Assembly: GCF_040869045.1 (NCBI RefSeq)
Contig: NC_090319.1
Coordinates: forward strand, 177,914,645 to 177,978,644
Length of the DNA stretch: 64,000 bases
Origin: Eurosta solidaginis
Lineage: Eukaryota; Arthropoda; Insecta; Diptera; Tephritidae
Reading direction: 5' to 3'
Under the pieces are notes generated by a model. It ran no database searches, was not told where the DNA came from, and saw only the letters and a list, made by a program, of their open reading frames with translations. A program made the translations under genes and the position numbers. Shown piece after piece: positions 21,030 to 32,057 of this stretch; position 1 is the first letter of the stretch; every line of letters begins with the position of its first letter.

Positions 21030-21255
21030 CAATCGTGGATATCTTATTGTAGGGTTCTTATTATTTTTATTTAACTTTGTATTTTAGTTACTTTGAACTT
21101 TGTAATTTTCAAATGTATTATCAATATTTTCATTTTCAATACTGATTTTCCAATTTTCAAAAATTTTCATTATTGTGAAAAATAAAAAATAAAATAGACG
21201 CATACATTTAGGTGTTTTAAAAAATATAATTTAAAGTTTTGTTAAAAAATAATAC
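21030..21255. other. AT-rich non-coding insertion between RNase H and integrase of element B
   Basis: About 220 bp of A/T-rich sequence with no coding potential. It separates CGTGGATATCTTATT (about 21036) from ACGTGGTTTCAATCACC (about 21254), two versions of the same RGY/RGF start of the integrase linker. An insertion or local duplication is likely; no transposon ends were recognised. Confidence 0.5.
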
Positions 21256-22485
21256 GTGGTTTCAATCACCACACTTATTAATGATGGAGTTCTGTACTGC
21301 TATGCCAATGATGACATGGAAGATGCACAACTTGTAGTCCCACAACATGAGCGAACTCATATTTTGAAAACATACCATGACGAGAGTACTGCAGGTCATT
21401 ATGGTGTGGAGAAAACCATCGCACAAATCACAAAGCACGTACGTACTTGTATCGAGTGTCAACGCTACAAAGCTTCCAAAATGAAGCCGATGGGTTTACT
21501 ACAAACCACCGCGAGTAAGCAACGGTTCGAAGTAGTTGCAATAGATTTATTTGGTCCCCATCCCAAGACCGACGACGGGTATCAATGGATATTCATCGCA
21601 GAAGAAATATTTCCCTTAAAGGAAGCTACTGCGGAAGTGTGCGCAAAAACACTTATAAATGAAATATTTTTTCGTTTTTGTGTACCGAGACGCCTACAAT
21701 CTAATAATGGTGTTCAATTCGTTTCATCAGTTATGCAACAGGTTGCTTATTGTATGGGTATCAATCAAGTATTTACTCCCGTGTACCACCCCGAAGCCAA
21801 CCCAGTAGAACGTAAAAACAGAGACCTGAAAGCTCAGTTAGCAGTAATCGTCCAAAATCATCACAATGTTTGGAATATTGGCTTACCTGATATACGATTT
21901 GCCATGAATTCCGCTAAATGTCAGTCAACTGGATACTCAGCAGCATACCTCAGTTTTGGACGAGAGCTACGAACATTCGACGATATAGAGCATGATGTCA
22001 GAGCTATCATAGAAAGTGATAACTTCATTCCTCAAATTACGCCATATTTTAAGAGCATGATAGAAGGGCTCAAGAATGCAAGGGAAACTGAGCAATTGAT
22101 ACAAGACCGCAATAAAGCATATGTCGACAAACATCGCAGACCTCAAGATAATATTGAAGTAGGTTCCGATGTTCTGGTAACAACACATGTACTCAGCCAA
22201 GCGTCTAAGGGTGTCACAGCGAAATTTGTGCCAAAGCGAGATGGTCCATATATCGTTACTCGTAAGATTGGCTCAACCACGTATGAAGTCGCTTCCAAAG
22301 AACAACCGGAGATACCGCTAGGTTCGTATCACGCCTCAGCTTTAACAGTCTACAGAGGTAGCAATGATGAAGAACCTCCATCTCCGGTTCGCCCAATGCG
22401 CAGAAGAGGAAGACCAGAAAATCCAAACAAAAGTGTGACGACTGATCGTTCAAACACTCATCATCCGTCAAGGGGGAGACTTTAG
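21256..22485 (+). pseudogene. Element B integrase
   Basis: 409 residues. The N-terminal zinc domain keeps HYGVEKT and CIECQRYK, but the stretch usually lying between them is about 14 residues short. The core has VAIDLFGPHPKTDDGYQW (first Asp), then a short deletion. SNNGVQFVSS replaces the expected second Asp by Asn. PEANPVERKNRDLKAQL contains the Glu. A GPYIVTRKIGSTTYEV chromatin/GPY-type C-terminus follows. The stop at 22485 overlaps the 3' LTR by five bases. Loss of the catalytic Asp makes it inactive. Confidence 0.88.
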
Positions 22486-23787
22486 CATGTGTATATTATA
22501 TAATGTGTGACTAAGATATTTGCATAGTGTTAGTTAGGATTAAGTTTAAGATCATTAACTAAAGCGGCAATTACCCATCGACGTGTGCCGTACGTACGGA
22601 AGTTTGTCGTACGAAACACGTTTGGCCGAACCCACAAGCCCGTAGGAATCAATGTGTGCATCTGTGTACATGTACATAATATATTTGTGTGTGTGTATTG
22701 TTTACAGATAAGCACTGTTGCCATTGACCATTTTGCATGCATCCTTATGGAAACATCAACTTTTTCCAATTTAATTTTTGATATTGTAAAAGGCCGGAAT
22801 AAATATTAAATGAGTATAAATAGATTACATATTTATAATCTGCGCTTTTACATAATTATTTCGAATTATTTTCACAATTTCTCAAACTTTAATTAGGTGT
22901 TTTTGCATAAAATTGCAAACGGTCAAAAATTAGCGCACAAAAGTTTACTAGGCAACTCTGTCTAGTGAGAGAGCGATCAGCTGACACGTTCTTACGGAAA
23001 AAATCAAAATTGTTTTGAGATCTACGTTCCGGGCTACGTACGTACGGGCTTTGCACGTCGGTGAGTTTTCGTTTACATTGCACACTCATAAGATAGGTCG
23101 TGTCAGCTGACACGTTTTTGTACGTACGTTCGTGAGTAACTGCCGCATAAGTATACTGTCCACAGCTTTCTGTTAGATTAACCTAAACATATCCGTAAGT
23201 TCTATTTTTACATTTTCAAAAAGCTTTGTCAAATTTTCAATAAATAGCGTGTTCCTCTGAGTGTTTGTTCATTTGGATTTCGAACGTTCACTCAATAGGT
23301 AAGAAATAATTAGATAGTGTACGCTGGTAATATGTGAAAGACGGACAAAGCAAAGTTGGCTTCTTACATATATACCAGCGTATACATTTATATGTGTGTG
23401 TAAAGCATTTACTTAGGCGAACAGCGAAAAGCTGGTCTCTAGTATTTGTTGTTGGATAGGCAAGCATTTACTTAGACGAACAGCGAAAAGCTGGTCTCTA
23501 GTATTTGTTGTTAGATAGGAATGTAATAATATATTAGGCGAACACCGAAAAGCTGGTCACTAATATTTTTGATTATATTATATGACACGAACAGCATAAA
23601 CCTGGTCTGTCATAACTACGCATATTATTAATTAAATTCTGTAATTTTGTTTATTTTTAAGGTTTCATCTTGATTCAACTTTCTTCATCTTTCTTCTTCT
23701 TACTACTTTATAATTTTCGCACATCGCGTTGCAAATAAATTAATTTAAAAACCCAAACCCTCACCTTTGCTCATTTATTATTTTACA
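22481..23787 (+). repeat. 3' LTR of element B
   Basis: Begins TTTAGCATGTG (second base changed relative to the 5' LTR, TGTAGC), ends TTTTACA. It has three full units of the 55-bp LTR minisatellite (23400-23540) plus a diverged one, and no MITE. Confidence 0.9.
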
Positions 23788-23931
23788 GTATCTAAATTCG
23801 CCAATCTTTTTAAATAAACTTTGAGCATTTATATGAATTATATTAAGCCCGCTTACTTGCTTGCCAAGGACACGCAACATAGTATAAGTAGAGTCTTTGG
23901 AACTCATAACATTAGAAGAGGACATAGTCAT
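23788..23931 (-). pseudogene. LINE-1 ORF2 start (endonuclease N-terminus)
   Basis: ATG at 23931 reads MTMSSSNVMSSKD.. and then LNIIHINAQSLFKKIGEFRY, the first endonuclease motif (the Asn of NAQS is catalytic in the family). It joins across element B to 16097 once one GTAT is removed. About 440 bp upstream, between ORF1 and ORF2 (23932-24375), is AT-rich and mostly non-coding. Confidence 0.85.
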
Positions 23932-24375
23932 TAAAAGGACTTAAAAAAAGAAACATTAAATTTACACTGCTATGCAACTCAAACAAAATGTAGTATATAC
24001 TTAACGAATAAAGTATGGGGGTAAAGTATGAACAAAAAGAACAAATGAATACAGCTAGATAGAAAATATATAATAAATATTTATTGATGAGATTTGTCAG
24101 GCTCCTGGTGATCTTCTCAAGTGTAAGGTTTAACACGAAAGGAATGGTCCCTGTCTGGATATTGTTTTCTAGCTCCTTAAGCATATCAGCAGAGTGTATT
24201 AGACGTGGACCGGTATTATTAGAATATTTTATATAAACGAGACCCCTTATCGTTAAAAAAGAAAGAAATTTTTTCCGTTTTTTAAGGCTCAGTGCTCATT
24301 TGAATATTTCATGGTTGCTTTTGCTCAGTGACTCGTTGACGTAGATGCGGGCATCTGAATTTATTCCCACATGCG

Positions 24376-25008
24376 TCAGGCGAAGGCCACGTTCTTGTTT
24401 AGTCGCATGAAATCAGCGACAGCTTTTAGTAGGCGATTTCTCTCTGTAGGGGATTGAAATTTAATTATAACAGCAAGGTCAACTTGGCTGCCAGGAATAG
24501 TTCGAGCTCGAAATATGATTTTGAGTGTAGGCGGCTGAAGTTTTAGAGCAAAACAAAGATGGTTATGTATGTTTTCAGAGTCTACACGAGGAATTCCGTG
24601 TACTCGGATTGCACAAGCAGCTGCGTGATTTTCGTACATTGATAAACTTGATTTTAAAACGGATATTTCCGCTTCAATAGCCCCGATTTTTTCTGAAAAA
24701 GTCTCTAAGCGGGTCACTCTTTCCCTTAAATCCGATAAATCACGTTTTAAAATGTCAAAATTCTCCTCAAATTTGCGTTGAAAAACATCCATAATTCTGT
24801 TTTCAGAGTCAGTAATTTGCTTCGCAACCAACTCCATAATGCTGCTTTCGGACTCCAAAATTTGTTTCGAAAACAACTCATTGTTTTTGACTAATCTTAG
24901 GTCAATAGTGCGAATTATGTTGGACGAGGCTTCACTTAAACGCGGGGTTTTCGGTTCTGCATCACTATTTATAGCCTCACCACGACGCTTTCCAGCACCA
25001 GGTGACAT
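24376..25008 (-). CDS. LINE-1 ORF1 protein (coiled coil, RNA-binding type)
   Basis: 210 residues, intact. The N-terminus is basic (SPGAGKRRGEA). Residues about 40-130 form a heptad-rich coiled coil (RDLSDLRERVTRLETFSEKI, AIEAEISVLKSSL). The second half (AAACAIRVHGIPRVDSENI.., VDLAVIIKFQSPTERNRLLK) resembles the RRM-like nucleic-acid-binding part of LINE ORF1 proteins. It ends NVAFA at a stop; the usual zinc knuckles are not seen, so it may be shorter than the original. Likely role: an RNA chaperone binding the LINE RNA. Confidence 0.75.
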   Translation of the reverse strand: MSPGAGKRRGEAINSDAEPKTPRLSEASSNIIRTIDLRLVKNNELFSKQILESESSIMELVAKQITDSENRIMDVFQRKFEENFDILKRDLSDLRERVTRLETFSEKIGAIEAEISVLKSSLSMYENHAAACAIRVHGIPRVDSENIHNHLCFALKLQPPTLKIIFRARTIPGSQVDLAVIIKFQSPTERNRLLKAVADFMRLNKNVAFA

Positions 25009-25291
25009 ATTAAAAAAATGTTTGGTTATTATTAAACTGATTTAAAGCCAATACAAATGCAAACAGGTGGAAATACCTTTTTTTGATGATTTAAAAGCTT
25101 GAGAAGGGCGTGTTCAGGTGTCGCTGCGGCTGTTATCCAGGACTCAAACCAGGAACAGTATGTGATGATGACAAATAGATGGCGCTAGTCGCGGAAACTG
25201 ATGAAAACTGTTGGTTGTTGCTGTTATGTCAAGCCGGCTGATTTGCACAAAAAAACAAATAGTATGAGTACCTTCTATCTTGACTTTCTTT

Positions 25292-25874
25292 CAGGCATGC
25301 TTAACCAACGAACCGATATAATTTCGTTATGATAATTAACGTTAATAAACGAAACAAAGTCATTTCGTTTCATTTATTAACGTTAAGAACATCAAATTTA
25401 CGAAATGATTTTGTTTCGTTTTCTGCCATATCAAAACGAAATCAAATCGTTTATGTTGATTATTAACTTCAAACTATGCTGGCAAAGCTGATTGATGGCG
25501 GAGTCATTAAAGGTGAAAGCATTAGCCAAGCTTTGCAATCATGAATTTTGACAGTACGAACATTTCTCAGAGTATTTTTGACATTACAACCAACGAATTA
25601 CACAAACAAATTACATGGAGTTTGTGTGTGTATGTTCGCTCGCTGTTACCACCTTACGGCTTCACCATGGCTATAGCATTGCCAGCACAATTCAAACATA
25701 AATTATCACGTTTTTGTTAACGTTTTTAACGTTAACGAAAGCTTTTCGTTTCGGTTAAAAACGAAATGCAATTTATCTTGATAATTTCTTTATCGATAAT
25801 ATTTCGAAGTGTTTCAGCGGAAACGGTGGAAATTTTTTGATAAACGATTAGCTTAACGTTAAGGTGCATCCCTG
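25292..25874. mobile_element. hAT-type MITE, 583 bp, exact 8-bp duplication
   Basis: Ends CAGGCATGC and (inverted) CAGGGATGC with AAC-rich subterminal repeats (TTAACGTT occurs repeatedly). Flanks CTTTCTTT at 25284-25291 and 25875-25882 are identical. Internal CGAAAT/ATTTCG inverted motifs (25320-25460 against 25730-25850) extend the symmetry. No coding capacity. Confidence 0.88.
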
Positions 25875-25882
25875 CTTTCTTT

Positions 25883-26055
25883 GATTTTGATTTCAGCTAA
25901 AAAACTCTTGCCGGAACAGATGCTCTTCGCTAGAACTAATTTAAAGCACTTTTGTTTTAATAAGTTTACTTTAATTCAATTTGATTTAATAATAGTATAT
26001 ATTTAATTTGAATATAGTATGGGGAGCAATAAAAATTTGCTTGTAACAATCAGCA
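25883..26055. other. AT-rich DNA between the hAT MITE and the G LTR
   Basis: About 170 bp, no reading frame. It belongs to whatever filled the first LTR gap of G; I assign it loosely to a LINE 5' UTR. Confidence 0.3.
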
Positions 26056-26450
26056 GTATTTCCCCGCATTCCGGGCTTTCCAGCCTTCGATTAACTATTG
26101 CGTGTTTGTACATTTGTTTGTTGTCATCTGATTCTAACGTTGTGTTTTGCTTTGCCCAATGCTTCTGCCTTCTGTTGTATGGCGGGCGTTGGTGTGTTGT
26201 ATGCTAGTGCGTAAGTATGTATAGCAAAATTCCAATTAGTAGCGACGCTTATTTTTGACGACTTGCTGTTGATCTCCGTTCACTTAAGTTATTATGTATG
26301 TTGTATTTGTAACTGTGTGCATTGGATTTTTAGTGTGCAAAGGGTTGATTGACCGCTGCGTTTTTATATTTTGTGCGTATCTACCTCCCTTCCAAATATT
26401 CAACGCATGTTAGGGTGATCCTATATTTAAAATTTGTTGTGGGCGGAAAT
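26056..26450 (-). repeat. Element G 3' LTR, segment 2 (middle)
   Basis: Aligns with 42033-42419 of the 5' LTR: CATTCCGGGCTTTCCAGCCTT, GTTGTGTTTTGCTTTGCCCA and CTACCTCCCTTCCAAATATT are shared. It ends at GGGCGGAAAT where the LINE-3 tail starts. Confidence 0.9.
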
Positions 26451-26563
26451 TATTTATTATTTATTTTATTAATTCCGTCTACTGATTACAAATCTTACAG
26501 ACTAGAATAACTATTTGTTTAGTAATATGTTAGCTTCTTAATTAATTTATGAATTTAACATCC

Positions 26564-28649
26564 TCAATAAAATATTGTAAATAAAACAAACTTGAACACA
26601 TAAAAACTCACATGTAAATCTATCACTTCGGAATGTTTGTTACAAAGACGAACACATCTTGTAATGGGCTCATTCATCGAGTAGTTGGTTCTACTAAATG
26701 GGTCGACAAACAGACGATTATTTCGTAAACTTCGCGGGGGTAAATATACATTAAATAAGATCTTTAAGTCATCACAGTCAATGTTGTGGTTCACCACATT
26801 ATACACAAATATTAAGGCGTTATAAATTCGTCGGTCATGCAAAGATTGCAATCCTAGAAGATTTCTTCTACTTATATAAGTTGGGGGACCATCTTCGTAG
26901 TTGACTCTATATAACGCAAATTTCGTGATAACTTTCTGCACTCTTTCAATTTTGTGGGAATATACATCGTAATATGGATTCGTACGAGAGCAGTATATAA
27001 AGATTTTATGGTATAAGGGTCTTTAAAATCCCGCGCATTCCTTTGAATAAAGCCTATCATTGCTAATGATTTGGACACAATGAAATCAATGTGCTTACTG
27101 AACAAGAGCTTTGTGTCGAAGATCACTCCTAAATCTTTGATGTCGGAACAACGAGTGAGAACATTGTTGTTCAACTCATAATTGTACAGAAGTACATTAG
27201 TCTTCCTTGTGAAGGATATGACAAAACATTTGTTGATATTTAAGTATAGGTGATTTCATGTACACCAAATCTCAAAAGTACTTAAATCAAATTGTAGATT
27301 TCTGCTATCAGAGATACTATCGACTCGCAGCAAAAGCTTAACATCATCGGCGAACATCAAACATTTTACAAACTTGAAGTGTGAAGGTAGATAATTAATG
27401 AACAATAAAAATAACAATGGGCCAGTGGGCACCTTGAGGAATACCGGACCATGCGTTTACGCAACTGCTCGAGGTGTCTGAACCCATCTTTACGAATAGT
27501 TTTCTACCACAAAGAAAAGTAGAGAAAAAGTCTTAAAGTAAACCAGTAATGCCATAAAGCTTCAATTTATGTAACAGGATATCATGGTCCACCTTGTCAA
27601 ACGCTTTAGAAAAATCCGAGTATATGACATCTTGTTGGGATTGGTAATTAAATGCCCTTACGATCTCATGGGAGGCTAAAAGTAAATTTGTGCATGTGGA
27701 TCTGCCTTGCATAAAACCAGTTGGCAGTTACTGATCGAGCTTCGTACGTGCAGGTAAAGTTTCGATTGAATACTAGTGTCGAACAACTTGGCCAGCGTAC
27801 TTTGCTTTACTACAGGCCTATAGTTGCATATATTATTTCGGTCCCCTGATTTGTAAATGATGTGTATAGAGCATACCTTCAAATCATCGATGAAAATACC
27901 ACTGCAAAGACAAGCATTGAAAATGCGAGTTATTGGGCCTGCTAAAGATTCAATGCAGGACTTGAAAAAGGCTGGGCAAAAACCATCACTATCCGAATTT
28001 GTCTGGTACTTGAGCTCAGATATCTCCCGTGAAAACGTCATTATTGTCGACAACAAATGGCGTTATTTGTGGTAAAAGTGGTGATGGAAAACCAGGAAGG
28101 GATTGGTTGTCATACAACTCGTACACTCCCAAAAAAAATTCAGCAAACAAGTTGCAAGAGTCGTGCGTGTTATCAGAGACTTTACCATTATACGTAAGAG
28201 TAGTTGGAAATCCATTTGTCTTCCTTTTAGAATTTATATAATGCATAAATGTGAAGGGTTGGATTTAAGTCCTGATTCAACATTAAACATGTACTGTTTA
28301 AATAAGAAATTATGAAGGCATTCAAAATTTTTACGAAGCCGCTCAAAATTAGTAAAGTCACTTTAACTCTGGCTTAATTTAAACCAATTAAAGGCTTTGT
28401 TTTTTCTGTTTTTTAAATTACATAAGCGACATTAAACCAGGGTGGTTTATTATGTATATACTTTCTTTTCAATGGAATAAATCTCGAAATAGATAACGTG
28501 GTCAAGGAATGAAAATGTTTATAAGAAACCAACGGACTATTTGGAGGGTCCAGGAAATCCCAAACGGTTGAGTTAAGAAAGTCATTTATGGCCAAATAAT
28601 TACCTTTAAGGTAGTCGTACTGTTGCAAAGAATCAATTGAAATAGAATC
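26564..28649 (-). pseudogene. LINE-3 linker, reverse transcriptase and C-terminus
   Basis: Readable in several frames: LQQYDYLKGNY and KPPWFN (linker, about 28630-28430), SDGFCPAFFKSC and HIIYKSGDRNNICNYRPV (about 28000-27800, fingers), DVIYSDFSKAFDKVDHDILL (motif A, about 27630-27570), GIPQGAH (motif B, about 27440), MFADDVKLLLRVDS (motif C, about 27360-27320) and CSDIKDLGVIFDTKLLFSKH (27150). Many frameshifts; not functional. The last frame ends at 26564 about 90 bp before the tail. Confidence 0.8.
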
Positions 28650-28653
28650 ATAT

Positions 28654-29245
28654 TGTCACGGATATTAGCATCACTAAGCTATACCATCACTAAGGCGATG
28701 CTAAGGCCATGTTAAACGGTATTTACGTCAGTAATCAAATCATGTATACACATATACAAGGCAGCCGAGAGATGTCACACACAGATGCATTTACTTATAC
28801 GCCTATGTGTGTGCGAGAGACTATAACTACAAACTCACATACATCTGGGAGACGCTGAAAAGTAGACAATTGTAAACAAGTAGAAACTATATGAGAACTA
28901 TAAACACACGAAATAGTTGGTAAGTTCTGGAAATAGAAGAGCCTAGATGTATGCAGCGTAAACTATAAAAGCGGCGCAAGCAAGTAAGAAGTAATTCAGT
29001 TTGATTTGAGTTTAGATAAAGACGATATCTAGCGAGCAATAGCAGTATTATTTTGAAAGTCAGTTTCATTTAAGCTATTAGTTTGGTTATTAATCCAGCC
29101 AATTGCAAAGTATAAGTGTTATTGTGAAGTACTTTAATAAAAGCCATTTTTCCATTATTCAATATTGGAGTTATTTATTCAACAGTTTAGTGATACGAAC
29201 TTAGCAAAAAGGCAAATAAGAGGATTTGCAAGCAAATTCCTTACA
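28654..29245 (+). repeat. 5' LTR of element A2
   Basis: 592 bp, TGTCACGG..CTTACA. The start holds the motif ATCACTAAG twice within 45 bp. The very end is followed by ATTGGTGTCAGAAGAGG, the likely primer-binding region. Confidence 0.92.
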
Positions 29246-29296
29246 ATTGGTGTCAGAAGAGGAATTGTTGAATAAATTCCAGAGGACAACAAGGAC

Positions 29297-29878
29297 ATGG
29301 CAAAGTTCAGTGAATTGAAGATCCAGCAACTGAAGAAGGAGTTGGAGAGCCGTGGATTGAATACAAGCGGCGTTAAACTCGAACTTCAGGCACGGCTACG
29401 AGAGGCAATGGAAGCAGAAGGAATTGATGTGGAAGAGTATGTCTTTTATCCTGATGGGGACGAGACAACAACAAAAATTGAAGAGAAAAATGAAACACCG
29501 CAGTAAGTGGCGAACACAGACCTGAACATGATATTTGCTGCAATATCGGCACAAATGTCCGAAATATCATCACAAATATCTACCAACATGTCATCACAAT
29601 TGGAATCGCAGAAGACATATATGGCATCCCAACTGGAAGAGCAGAATACATATATGGCATCCCAACTGGAATCACAGGAGGCACGTATTTCAGAAATGGC
29701 GTCGCAAGTGTCATCTCAACTGGAAGACCAAAAGACATATATGGCATCTCAATTGGAAGCACAAGAGGAACGTATATCTGAAATGTCGGCAGAAATTTTG
29801 GAACAGGTATCATCAAAACTGGAAGCGCAGGATGCAAAAATGGCTCAATTTCAAGCAGAAGTACTTCTGATGATATAA
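29297..29878 (+). pseudogene. A2 Gag N-terminal part: SAP-like domain and 11-residue-repeat coiled coil
   Basis: ATG 29297 gives a SAP-like domain (KFSELKIQQLKKELESRGLN) and stops at TAA 29504. The same frame continues from 29507 into a coiled coil built of SQLE-x-QKTYMA type 11-residue repeats, ending with LEAQDAKMAQFQAE. A frameshift at about 29870 breaks it. The premature stop separates the SAP part from the rest. Confidence 0.8.
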
Positions 29879-29886
29879 AAGGTCGT

Positions 29887-30894
29887 ATGGAGCAGTTACA
29901 ACTAAATCGGCCAGCTGTTTCAGCAAGCAATCCAAAGGTAAAAACACCATCCATTGACAGGTCTGTTCCTTTCCAGGTCTTTAAGCTACAGTTTGAGAAG
30001 ACCGCAACAGTGAACAACTGGAATGCTGAAGATACAGTTGCTGCACTCTTCGTAGCATTGAAAGGACCAGCTGCCGAAATCTTACAGACCATTCCAGAGT
30101 ACGAACGGAACAGCTATGAAGCGTTGATGGCCGCTGTCGAGACACGTTATGGAAGCGAGCATAGAAAACAGATATTACAAATTGAATTGCAAAACCGTCA
30201 CCAAAGAGCGAATGGGACTTTGCAGGAGTTTGCCTCGGATGTTGAAAGGTTGGCACATTTGGCAAATGCGGACGCACCCGTGGATTACACTGAGAGGGTA
30301 AAAATCCAGAGTTTTATAAATGGTATACGGGCAATAGAAACGAAGCGAGCGACATATGCAAACCCAAAATCTACACTTGCTGAAACGGTATCACATACAT
30401 TGACTCAGGAAACGGCCTCACTATTGCGTAAACCAGCATACAAAGCTCATCGTGTGGAAGTGGAAAGACCAGATTGGGTAGACACAATTTTGGAGGCGCT
30501 GAAAGGATCGCAAAAGCGGAGTGAAAAAGTTATCAAATGCGGGAAGTCCGGTCACATTGCCCGTCACTGCGATCTTGATCCTAGTAATTCCAACAATGTG
30601 GGTGGCCGTAAACGCAAAGCTGGAGGAAATGAGCAAGAGCGTGTCGGATGTAAAGAACGAAAACTTGCCCCGGCTATTGAATGTCCTGTGATAGCTGTGT
30701 CGCAAATTGGAAGGAAATCAAGCAGTCTTACCGTCAGAGGGAATGTGGATGGCAAGGATCGTGTACTGACTGTAGATACGGTCGTATCTCATTCCTTGAT
30801 CCGATCTGACTTGGCCAACAGGATAGTGAAACCGTTACCTGGAGCGAGGTTGCGTACGGTCACTGGCGAGTTAACCAAGTCCGGCGAGAAGTGA
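29887..30894 (+). pseudogene. A2 Gag capsid, damaged zinc knuckle and first half of protease
   Basis: 335 residues. The capsid part (VFKLQFEKTATVNNWNAED, AAEILQTIPEYERNSYEALM, IQSFINGIRAI) retains the block missing in A1. The nucleocapsid reads KVIKCGKSGHIARHC, with the first Cys of the CCHC set lost. Protease follows without a frameshift: RVLTVDTVVSHSLIRS, where the active-site DTG has become DTV. The gag-pol frameshift seen in A1 has been removed by a small deletion, fusing the frames. Confidence 0.8.
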
Positions 30895-31430
30895 TCTGTG
30901 AAGTCTTAATTGGGAAGGTCATGGTTTTACACAAATTCGTTGTGGCGGAGATGGTTGATGAAGTTATATTGGGAGTGGATTTCTTGGTTGACCATGACAG
31001 CAAGATCGATATGCAGAGAAGGGTGATGCATTATGAGAATCAAGATGTGCCACTTAACTTCAGTTTGGAAAAGGGGTTCAGCAGTAATCGAGTGCTGGTG
31101 GAGGAGATTCGACAGAGACCACGAAAGTCAAGGAAAGTAGATCGAGCAAAGGTTGATGGATCGAATGGGCCAAATAAAGCGAAATCAAAAGTACCTGCGA
31201 GAAAAAGAGTGGCATTGACAAACCCTAATGGACGCACTAAAACGACTGAAAGAATTTTCCAGAAAGAATGCAAGGGTGGTTTCAAGCCAGCGCGTACTAC
31301 TGTTGGGAAACGTCAAGACGATACTGATGATGCAAAGTCAATCCGTCAAGATCAAGCTCTGCGAAATAGTTCTTCATTGGCCAAGCAACAGCGTGCGAGG
31401 GAACGATCCAGGATAATGAGTAGTAGATGA
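30891..31430 (+). pseudogene. A2 protease C-terminal half and basic linker
   Basis: CEVLIGKVMVLHKFVVAEM and VILGVDFLVDHDSKIDMQ are the end of the retropepsin fold. The remainder (RKSRKVDRAKVDGSNGPNKA.., ARTTVGKRQDDTDDAKSI) is basic and low in structure. Its last part overlaps what should be pol, so the RT to integrase-core region, well over 2 kb in complete relatives, is deleted here. Confidence 0.7.
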
Positions 31431-31693
31431 AATACAGGTACGAAAACAAGAATAATTCGGAGGGTTTCTTGGAGGGAGATTTGGTACTGTTGTACAACTC
31501 TCACCGGCGGAAAGGTGTTCCTTCCAAATTTTGGTGCAGTTGGGAAGGCCCGTACAAAGTTGTAAAAAGGATCAGTGATGCCATCTACCGCATACAAACA
31601 ATTGGGAAACCACGAAATAGAAGGGTGGTTCATTTGGAGAGTCTAGTAGCGGTTATATCGAGAGATTCGTCTAATCGGGACGATCAGACTTAG
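31427..31693 (+). pseudogene. A2 integrase C-terminal tail
   Basis: 88 residues. FLEGDLVLLYNSHRRKGVPS and WEGPYKVVKRISDAIYRIQ match the GPY/F module at the end of gypsy integrases, ending HLESLVAV. It stops 12 bp before the 3' LTR. Confidence 0.8.
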
Positions 31694-32057
31694 GTGGAGG
31701 GCAGTGTCACGGATATTAGCATCACTAAGCTATACCATCACTAAGGCGATGCTAAGGCCATGCTAAGCGGTATTTACGTCAGTAATCAAATCATGTATAC
31801 ACATATATAAGGCAGCCGAGAGATGTCACACACAGATGCATTTACTTATACGCCTATGTGTGTGCGAGAGACTGTAACCTACAAACTCACATACATCTGG
31901 GAGACGCTGAAAAGTAGACAATTATAAACAAGTAGAAACTATATGAGAACTATAAACACACGAAATAGTTGGTAAGTTCTGGAAATATAAGAGCCTAGAT
32001 GTATGCAGCGTAAACTATAAAAGCGGCGCAAGCGAGTAAGAAGTAATTCAGTTTGAT

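Larger units (their letters stand above)
16098..23787 (+). mobile_element. Element B: Ty3/gypsy-like LTR retrotransposon
   Basis: 5' LTR 16098-17940, internal region 17941-22480, 3' LTR 22481-23787, flanked by GTAT on both sides (16094-16097, 23788-23791). Collapsing GTAT rejoins the LINE-1 endonuclease in frame. Internal order is gag, protease, RT, RNase H, integrase with a 3' polypurine run (AAGGGGGAGA, about 22470-22479). The element is degenerate: several in-frame stops, a shortened zinc domain and a lost catalytic Asp in integrase. Confidence 0.92.
9438..25290 (-). mobile_element. LINE-1: non-LTR retrotransposon, near full length, split by Transib and element B
   Basis: Minus-strand LINE with 5' UTR (approximately 25290-25009), ORF1 (25008-24376), ORF2 beginning at 23931 and a 3' tail of (AAAT)n at 9438-9462. 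ORF2 is interrupted twice. The endonuclease reads ..KKIGEFRY (23792) | element B | LFEDSAIDVLCVSETWF (16093 downward), then ..CLYRP (15828) | Transib | SKQQVNFVDF (12058 downward), so the order of the pieces is certain. The exact 5' end is not resolved; the non-coding DNA at 25009-25290 is assigned to its 5' UTR by position only. Confidence 0.85.

Noticed and set aside
29535..30092. Alternative frames opposite or beside A2 Gag
   Set aside because: They are shadows produced by the repetitive coiled-coil coding sequence.
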